Assembly (NCBI GenBank): GCA_031472005.1
Contig: PZJY01000011.1
Location: 434,001-498,000, forward strand
Direction: 5' to 3'
From: Tetracladium setigerum
Lineage: Eukaryota; Ascomycota; Leotiomycetes; Helotiales
Length of the DNA stretch: 64,000 nt
The notes beneath the pieces are model-generated. The model searched no databases. It was not told the DNA's origin and worked only from the letters and a program-made list of their open reading frames with translations. A program made the translations under genes and the position numbers. Below, one piece after another: positions 57,408-64,000 of the stretch (positions are counted from its first letter, which is position 1; every line of letters begins with the position of its first letter).

Positions 57408-58729
57408 TCACTCAAAGGTCAAAATCCACCCATTATCCTCCCTCTCATTCTTCGCATTCAACCCACCCCACAACAACAACCCTGCAGCACTCAAGTCTCC
57501 CAAAGTACTACTGCCAAACCAACCTCTCCCACTAGGAACCAAACTCTTCACATCCTCTCCCTCGACCCCTCAGCATCACTCACAAAAACTTGACTCCATA
57601 TCCCCTCTCCCGTCTCCTTCCCCAGAGCCTGCCACGCGGCGTCTTTGAAACTCGCTCCTGTCATTCCCTTGGGAGGCGCTTGGAACACCCAAACATCTTG
57701 CCAGAATCTACCTGCCCCATTATGACCATCCGAGGAAGGATCGCGCTCGCCAAGGAATAAAACGAGATATTCGCGGCCCATTCCTGTAGTGATCGTTTGG
57801 AATCCGGCAACGCTTCGATTACCTGGATGTATCATGTTTTCTTCCGCGAAGTCGAGGGTGGTCCAACCGCCTTTTGTGGTGATGCCAATATCACTCAGGC
57901 CGCTAGTGTCGCTAAATGTTTCAAGTGCTAGTTCAAGGATATCGAGTTGGCCGCCTTCCTCACCTGTACCATTAAAACCTCCATAGCGGAAGATTCGCTG
58001 TTTAGAAACAGTGAGAGATGTGCCTCCTCTTGGGTTTCCTGGCGCGGGCGGTAACTCTTTCCATGTTCTACTGTTAACGTCGAAAGCCCAGAAGTCGTTT
58101 GTACGTCCTGATGCTGGACAGCCCGCGTGAACGAAGAATGTACCAAACGCTCTCTGGCCTTCTGTTTGTATTGGCTGTGTTCCAGGCTTTCCTTCTGCTT
58201 TTGGTTCGGGTTTATTGATAGCTACGCTGGAATGATAGGATCGAGCTGCGGGGAAAGGTGTTCCGGCTTCTGGGTCGAGGTATGTCCAAGCACCGACTCT
58301 GGTATTGAAGATCCATACTCGTCCGTTCTCCTCTAATGGCTTCATTTCTTTTCCTCCTCTCCCGCCGAATATGAAAATCCTCTCTCCAATCACGGCTGCT
58401 GTGTGTCCAACTCGCTTCTCCGGTACCGGTCCTCCAGATTGCTCTGGCTTTGCAGGAATTGATCGATAATCGGCAGAGCTTACTGATCCTGAAGGCAGCA
58501 TGATAATATGCATTTCGTTATCGACAGGTTCTCGCGGATCAATCTCTCCTCCGAAGATATATGCTCTTCCAGCTACAACCGAGAGGGAGTGGCTGGATCT
58601 CGCCAGTGGGGTGTTTTCGATTCGGACCCATTTTGCATTGAGCGGGTGAGTCTTCTGCAGGAGACCTTGAGTGGCTTTGGCGGCGATTGCTGAGATTTGA
58701 ATCATCTTGTTGTTTAGTCGTTTGCGCAT
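57408..58729 (-). CDS. Kelch-repeat protein, frame broken near the C-terminus
   Basis: Beta-propeller protein with several kelch motifs: SHSLSVVAGRAYIFGGEIDP, GHTAAVIGERIFIFGGRGG, YHSSVAINKP with FFVHAGCP, and GGTSLTVSKQRIFRYGGF. The start at 58729 (MRKRLNNKM) or 58705 gives about 440 residues. The printed frame stops early at 57548. Adding one base in CCCC 57566-57569 (coding-strand G5 read as G4) carries the frame through VKSLVPSGRGWFGSSTLGDL and GLLLWGGLNAKNERE, the last blade, to a stop at 57408. Propellers of this sort are protein-binding scaffolds; the partner is unknown. Divergent from OMA1 (272 bp apart). Confidence 0.8.
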
Positions 58730-59001
58730 TTTGGAGGAGGTGCGTGGGATTGGATGGGCCTTATATGCTTCTACTTCGACGTAGTCCGCGTTTTTTAGTG
58801 AAGTGCAACCCTGATGGTTTTTGGCGGGGGATTGAGAAATGCAGCAGAGACGTCAGTGGCAGGGATTGGCGCCAAGCACTGGATTGTGGTGTGTTCGCGG
58901 CATCACGCTGCCTCGAAATTATATACTGTATTCCCGCGTCACTCAAATCTACCGCGACGACGTCGACAAAGAGACTCGCCCCGAGGGCTGAGGACTTCGA
59001 G

Positions 59002-60245
59002 ATGTTCGCAAGGACAATCTTGCGCAGTACTAAGCGCGCCATACTTCCAATCGCCCGCCGCCCCCCTCTCATCCTCCCAAAGCCACGATCCCAGAACCTC
59101 TCTTCTTCTCACAACAGCCACAGCTCCTCCGACAAATTCGACAAACCGGAAAAAGCTCGCCGCCTCCCTGGACTCGTGGGCGCATACTGTCACGGGGCAG
59201 ACCTCGTTATGAGTATACCCAGGACGACATAAACAATGCAAAACCTCTCCTCACTGCCGAACAGCTCCAGGCTTTTCTCCGCGATCCGCAGTTCCGAGCA
59301 TTATTGCTTTTGGGGGCATCTGGGCTAGTGGTCTTCTATTACTGCAATTTGGAGATTGTCCCGGTTTCGGGGAGACAGAGGTTCAATTGTTACAGTGATG
59401 CGAGCGCAGAGGCTGAAGGGCTGAGGGGGTACAATATGTTTATGCTTCAGTTCAAGAATGACATACTGCCAACGTCGGATCCCAGGTATCGAATGGTGTC
59501 CAGGGTTATGGAGAGGTTAATACCGGCGAGTGGCACGCAGTCTGCAGATTGGAAGGTTCAGGTGATTGAGAGTCCAAGTAAAGCCCCTCGTTCTCCCATC
59601 TAAATCTTGCGCGGTAGCCCCGAGCAGTTTCCGAGAAGCAGGAGCAGAGTTTTGAATTTGTATCGGAGAAAGCTGACGCTAGTAGTTACGAACGCCTTCG
59701 TACTCCCTGGAGGAAAAGTATTTGTTTTTACTGGAATTCTACCCATCACGGCCAACGAAGACGGCCTCGCCGCGCTCCTCGGTCATGAAATTGCCCATAA
59801 TGTTGCCAAACATGCGGCTGAAGGAATGAGCCGCACCATCCTGCTCGAACCGTTTCGATGGATCTTTATGTTGATTGATTCGACGGGGCTTACCATGGGA
59901 TTGGGTCATTATTTTGCGTCAATCGTGATGGATCTTGGTATTATGCGACCTGCCAGTCGAGTACAAGAAAGCGAGGCGGATTATCTCGGATTAATGATGA
60001 TGGCGAAGAGTTGTTATGATCCCAAGGAGGCACCGAAAGTGTGGGAGAGGATGGGGAATTTACAAAATCAACAGGAGCAGACTCCAGAATGGTTGAGTAC
60101 GCATCCTTCAAATTTAACCAGGATAGTGCAGATGAATGGGTGGTTGGCAGAGGCGGAGACGGCCAGAGAAGCGAGTGCTTGTGCGAAAACGATTGAATAT
60201 TCGGATGCTTTTGGGTTGGCATTGCAAGCTTTTTCGATTCGTTAA
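59002..60245 (+). CDS. oma1: Mitochondrial metalloendopeptidase OMA1, frame broken in the N-terminal part
   Basis: M48 zinc protease of the mitochondrial inner membrane (quality control of inner-membrane proteins). Exon A is 59002-59577 and exon B is 59686-60245, with intron GTAAAG...CTGACGCTAGTAG joining at ESP/ITNAFVLPGGKVFV. The presequence MFARTILRSTKRAILPIARR precedes a break at CCC 59166-59168. One base added (C4 read as C3) puts the frame into WTRGRILSRGRPRYEYTQDD, then a transmembrane segment (LLLLGASGLVVFYYC), LEIVPVSGRQRFNC, and the catalytic LGHEIAHNVAKHAAEG (HExxH) with the downstream zinc ligand region VQESEADYLGL. About 378 residues when repaired, the usual OMA1 size. The upstream ORF from 58687 is a shadow. 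Confidence 0.88.
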
Positions 60246-61204
60246 TTCTTGCCACAAGGTGTTGGAGAAGCTTGGTTATATCAGGCTGTTTGAATAGTGC
60301 AAGGCGTTAAGGATGCTGCATCGTCTGGCAAATATCAATAGACGGTAAGGTGTTGTTTTGAGCTTCGGCTGTTCATGGTTGGTAGATTCATTCTTCTCGG
60401 TTATCTATTGTAAAGTAAACAAACACCTCTTAATCAACCGAATCGCATAATTCGATTGAAACACATATAAGAAAAAATAAGAAGATAACCCCGCGTAATT
60501 GCTAAATTGTTACCTAAACTTTGGTCGTGGCTGAATTGCGACATGAATCTCTTCCTTGGCAAGCAAGAATGGGGTGAGTTAGTGTGGACAGATATCCCCT
60601 CCTCCAAAGGCATTCCAGTATTCCAACGTCAAGTTCTCTCTCCCTTTCGTACGCGCGATAGTTCGCTCTCATGATTGAAATCCAGACAGTAAGGATGAAG
60701 ATATTAAGTTCTCACATGCGCACTTCCAACCACCAAACAAAGCATCATTCCCATCCCAAACACGCTTAAAAAATCAAGGGACCTGGCCAGATGACATGGT
60801 GTGCTGCTGCGCCCAAGGACCCTTCCTGCATGCCGATCTGATAGGCTGTCATACGCCAAAAAAGGAGCGATAGCGTCCCCCCTGCGCGGAGCTGGAGCAT
60901 CGTGCCGTGTGCCTGGGAAGGAAACAACGATGCGTCAAGTTCAAGTTTCTGCGGCCCTTCTAGAGCTGCTGCTGTCGTCCTTCCTCCTCTTTCCTGCTCA
61001 TCTTGTGTTTGTGTTTTGTGTTCATCGTCTATCATCGTCTCTTCTGTTACTTTTCCGCATTTTTTGTCTGTGTGGACTGTGTGAATCAGATTGCGTGAGA
61101 CAAGCATTGGATTGGATTGAAAGATACCTCTCCATTACCTGGCCTCTCCCTCGTCATCGAGCATCAAACCCCAGAAAATCAGCAAGGAGCACAGCACAGC
61201 AAAC
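60246..61204. other. Intergenic
   Basis: 3' flank of oma1 and promoter plus 5' leader of the ceramidase gene, with CT-rich and TTGT-rich tracts at about 60950-61100. ORFs at 60766-61200 on either strand have no support. Confidence 0.45.
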
Positions 61205-62879
61205 ATGCAATTCGGAATTCCATATCGACAGGATCCCCTTCCACCATTCTGGGGACCTGTCACCTCTCGAGAGAAGTAAACAAAGCCCTATCCTACTATC
61301 TTACGAGAGAAAGAAAGAAAAAGCTGACAGTTCGAACTCTTCAAGCTTTTGCGAAGAGGTTAGTCAATTTTCCGTCCATTCAACCGAGGTTGCTTTTTTC
61401 GATCCCCTTTTGCCTCTGCCCAGCCTTTTCTGTTGAGAGAGGACAGAAGTTGATATTTGCCGTGCTTTGATTTTCTAGGACTATATCATCACTTCTTACA
61501 TCGCGGAAGTCGTTGCAACACTTACGAATTGCACGTACCGTAAGTCTTCCACATTTTCATTGCTATCAAACTCTACGAGAATACGCTCTGGAGGTGATAT
61601 CACGTGACCAACATTTCCAACCATAGAATGAGAGAAAACAAAGCTGACGATATCTTTTCCCACGCAAACAGTCTACTACGCCTGCTATGGCATCAAAGCC
61701 AACAAAAATAGACAAGATGCCATCTTGCGTAACCTCCCCTATCTTGGTATCGCGGCCGTCGGACTGGGCTCCACCATGTTCCACGCAACACTCAAGAACT
61801 ACACGCAGTGGTGCGATGAACTCTCCATGCACATCGCGACCGCATTCGTCATCCATCGCGTTTTCACATTCAACAAATCGCTGAGGACGACGGTGCTTAG
61901 TGGTGTGGCGATGAGTTTGTTCTTGGCGATTTTCATCGTGTGGCATTGCATTACCGATGAGCAGATTGGTCATTCGGTGCTTTTTGGTGGGTTCTCTTTT
62001 GCTTTGGAAAGGAAACATTGTTATATCTCTTCGCTAAAAAGTGAAGATTGGGACTGAGATTGTTGCTAACTGAGATTGATAGGTGTCATGATTGTGATCG
62101 TAGGAGTCAAAACCCGCTCAATTATCAGCACCCGAGTTTCAAATCCAGATGTCAGTCGGGAAGTGAGGAAACTTGTCACATGGGGTTCAGGTGTGTTGCT
62201 AGATCTTCCATTTATCCACTCCATTTAACCATTCTTCCCCCTCTACATCCGACCTATCTCAAACCTACCTACCTACTTCTCCCAAAAGCCGAGCCTATTG
62301 AAAATACCTCGCTAACGAACAAATCAAAAACAAACAGTCAGCTTTGGAAGCGGATTCTTCCTGTGGAATATGGACAACATCTTCTGCGGCTCCCTCACGC
62401 ATTTTAAGCGAAGCATTGGAATGCCATGGTCTTTCTTTTTTGAATTGCATGGATGGTGGCACATTCTTACTGGAATTGGTGCTTATACATGTTTGTTCTC
62501 CTCCCTCTCCCTCTCCCTCCCCCCTCCCTCTCCCTTCCCTCTTCCTTTCCCCACCCACCTCTCCCTCTCATCCCCTTCCCGAAAGCCAATCTTAACAACA
62601 AAACCAGTCATCGCACTCGTAGAATACCTCACCTCATCCGAAGCCGGCCAACCACTCGGCTCCCGCTTCGCCTGGCCCGTCGGCCGTATCATCAATGGCT
62701 GTGCCGGCAAACGCGACGAAACCGAACCTCTGATCGGCGGGAGCCGTCGAAGTAGTGTGTGTAGCAGGAAATTGAATCTTTCCCGCGCGGGAAATTGCAA
62801 TGGTCATGGGAATGGAAATTTTGTAAAGGCGAATGGGGGTGAGAATGGTGGTGCTGGTGTGGTGAATGGAGATCATTGA
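61205..62879 (+). CDS. ypc1: Alkaline ceramidase (YPC1/ACER type)
   Basis: Multi-pass ER or Golgi enzyme that hydrolyses ceramide to sphingoid base and fatty acid. Seven exons: 61205-61275, 61331-61358, 61479-61539, 61672-61986, 62083-62190, 62338-62490 and 62608-62879; all phases agree, giving 335 residues. The N-terminus is MQFGIPYRQDPLPPFWGPVT. The 28-nt second exon supplies SNSSSFCEE, so that the conserved CEEDY segment forms across the exon 2/3 junction. Family motifs: GLGSTMFHATLKNYTQWCDE with the catalytic His and acidic residues, MHIATAFVIHRVF, and the later zinc ligands in WSFFFELHGWWHILTG. The cytosolic tail is Gly/Asn-rich. Frame intact. Confidence 0.93.
62491..62607 (+). other. 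ypc1: Pyrimidine-rich last intron of the ceramidase gene
   Basis: 117-bp intron, donor GTTTGT, acceptor AAACCAG. About 90 bases after the donor are nearly pure C/T with many CCT/CTC triplets, far beyond a normal polypyrimidine tract. Confidence 0.8.
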
Positions 62880-63903
62880 GGAATCATTGAGGATAGAGAA
62901 ACATGTGTTTTCTTGAGCTTTTCTTTTCTTCTCTTTTTTGGGCTTTGTCATTGGGCAGGGGATTTGGAAAAACTGAAATGCTTTCGGTGGATGATAAGGG
63001 AAGGTTTGGGTGGGAAAATAAGCGTGCTTGATGCTCGTTATATGGAAGCAGGCATGATATGATGCTTGGAAAAGAAGAAGCTTCTATCGCTCTCTAGTTT
63101 TTTTTCTTCCCTTTTCGTTTCTTGCGTGGAAGGAAGGATGGATAGATGGATGTGTGCGGAGTGGGGAGTGGAACGTAGATACCCAGACCGGATTTCTTCT
63201 TTTAACACCAGATTCTTTCTTCGCAGATACAGACAGACAGATGGACATGCAAAAAAGCGAGATTTTCTATTCTTACCTTGTTCGCATTTTTGATTGGTTT
63301 ATTTTTGGACCCTTTTGTTGGAATTTGACAAGTGAAGTAAAGTGGTGTGATATGATATGATGAGCTGAGTTGAATATGATCCGAAATATGGAATCATCTC
63401 AGCCGCCAGCGCACTTCTCCAAAGCTGAGTATACATAATGTACCTACATTACGTAGCAATCTGGGAATGTAACCAAAAAGCAACCCAAGGGCTTCTCCAG
63501 CTTTATTCTTATTCTTGGTATATCATTATTCTATTGGCGAGAAAGAATTGAAAGATTCGTGGCACGATGTGGGATCATTTATCATCTCACTTCCTTCATT
63601 TTCACACTTCCCCGGCCCTAAATACCTACATATCTAAACCGGCTGAAATGGGAAGCTGAAAAAAAATCAATACTAAGAACAAAGCCCTCAAAAATCCCTC
63701 TTCCCGCATAATTGCATACTATTCAAGCTGAATAGATAGATTTCTTACCGCCTTGTTGTGTCGTCCTCTTGTCGTCACACCAATTGAATAACTTCAAGAA
63801 TAGTGTAAAGGTTCACCACCCGCTCAGCGGCGCGCGGAAAAGAATGGCAAGGTACGTAAGCCTTCCCGAGCTGTCAACAATGGCCAGTCACTAGAAAAGG
63901 TAC
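62880..63903. other. Downstream region of ceramidase gene, no gene seen
   Basis: About 1 kb of T- and GA-rich sequence with short ORFs (63066-63293, 63154-63360) that lack motifs. Confidence 0.5.
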
Positions 63904-63904
63904 C

Positions 63905-64000
<96 letters not shown>
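63904..64000. repeat. (CTGT)n tetranucleotide microsatellite, truncated by window end
   Basis: Perfect CTGT/TGTC tetramers run from 63904 to the last base (97 bases, about 24 copies) without interruption, so the true length is unknown. Confidence 0.95.

Noticed and set aside
58687..59232. ORF starting upstream of oma1 at 58687
   Set aside because: The extra N-terminal 105 codons cover the kelch gene's promoter; the ATG at 59002 gives a proper mitochondrial presequence.
23350..61607. CACGTG/Cbf1-like palindromes at about 23350, 38153, 50057 and 61599
   Set aside because: A palindromic 6-mer is expected about 15 times in 64 kb, and the 8-base form about 4 times. Positions before nuo-24 and the TFIIIC gene are suggestive but not above chance.
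1..64000. tRNA, rRNA, CRISPR, insertion sequences or transposons
   Set aside because: Scanned by eye for T-loop GGTTCGA-type blocks, terminal inverted repeats, transposase or reverse-transcriptase motifs and spaced repeats; none convincing. A computed search (tRNAscan, Infernal, RepeatMasker) would be decisive.

Overview
The window reads as a filamentous ascomycete nuclear chromosome (Pezizomycotina; a leotiomycete-like origin is my impression, not a proof). The evidence is short spliceosomal introns (mostly 45-150 bp, GT-AG with CTAAC/CTGAC-type branch sequences), several HET-domain genes, fungal splicing, mitochondrial and ER genes, and KDEL/HDEL-type ER retention. There are no operons, no ribosome binding sites and no bacterial mobile elements. 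I saw no tRNA or rRNA.

Layout. 1-9.7 kb is sparse: a class I glutamine amidotransferase-like gene, a homeodomain-like/C2H2 zinc-finger gene, two small multi-pass membrane proteins, and a poorly resolved multi-exon minus-strand gene or relic. 9.9-25.3 kb is a HET island: four HET-domain genes of different architecture (9912, 16993, 21358 and 23634 starts), interleaved with a secreted protein, a multi-pass membrane protein transcribed divergently from the second HET gene, and a 498-residue unknown. 26-34.2 kb holds a KpsF-like SIS-domain gene, a long gene-free stretch, and a large conserved coiled-coil/acidic protein. 36.5-51.2 kb is housekeeping: TFIIIC triple-barrel subunit, membrane-anchored methyltransferase, PRP2-type DEAH splicing helicase, ER DnaJ (SCJ1-like), MARVEL protein, a short secreted or anchored protein, an aquaporin-like MIP, and the 24-kDa complex I subunit. 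52-62.9 kb holds three unknown proteins, a kelch protein, the mitochondrial protease OMA1, and an alkaline ceramidase with a 28-nt micro-exon. The window ends inside a TGTC microsatellite.

Most gene models were rebuilt by hand by joining frames at splice sites. Eight genes carry reading-frame breaks that no intron explains. Ten of these breaks can each be explained by one missing base in a short homopolymer (C4 to C3, G5 to G4, A4 to A3, T5 to T4 and similar), in housekeeping and accessory genes alike. This looks more like an under-called-homopolymer consensus artefact than ten independent pseudogenes. Two further breaks, a GGAG tandem duplication in the amidotransferase and a GA-repeat site in the zinc-finger gene, do not fit that pattern.

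The most biologically interesting part is the HET island, a candidate allorecognition or programmed-cell-death locus. HET genes are known from vegetative incompatibility; the role of these particular genes is inference.
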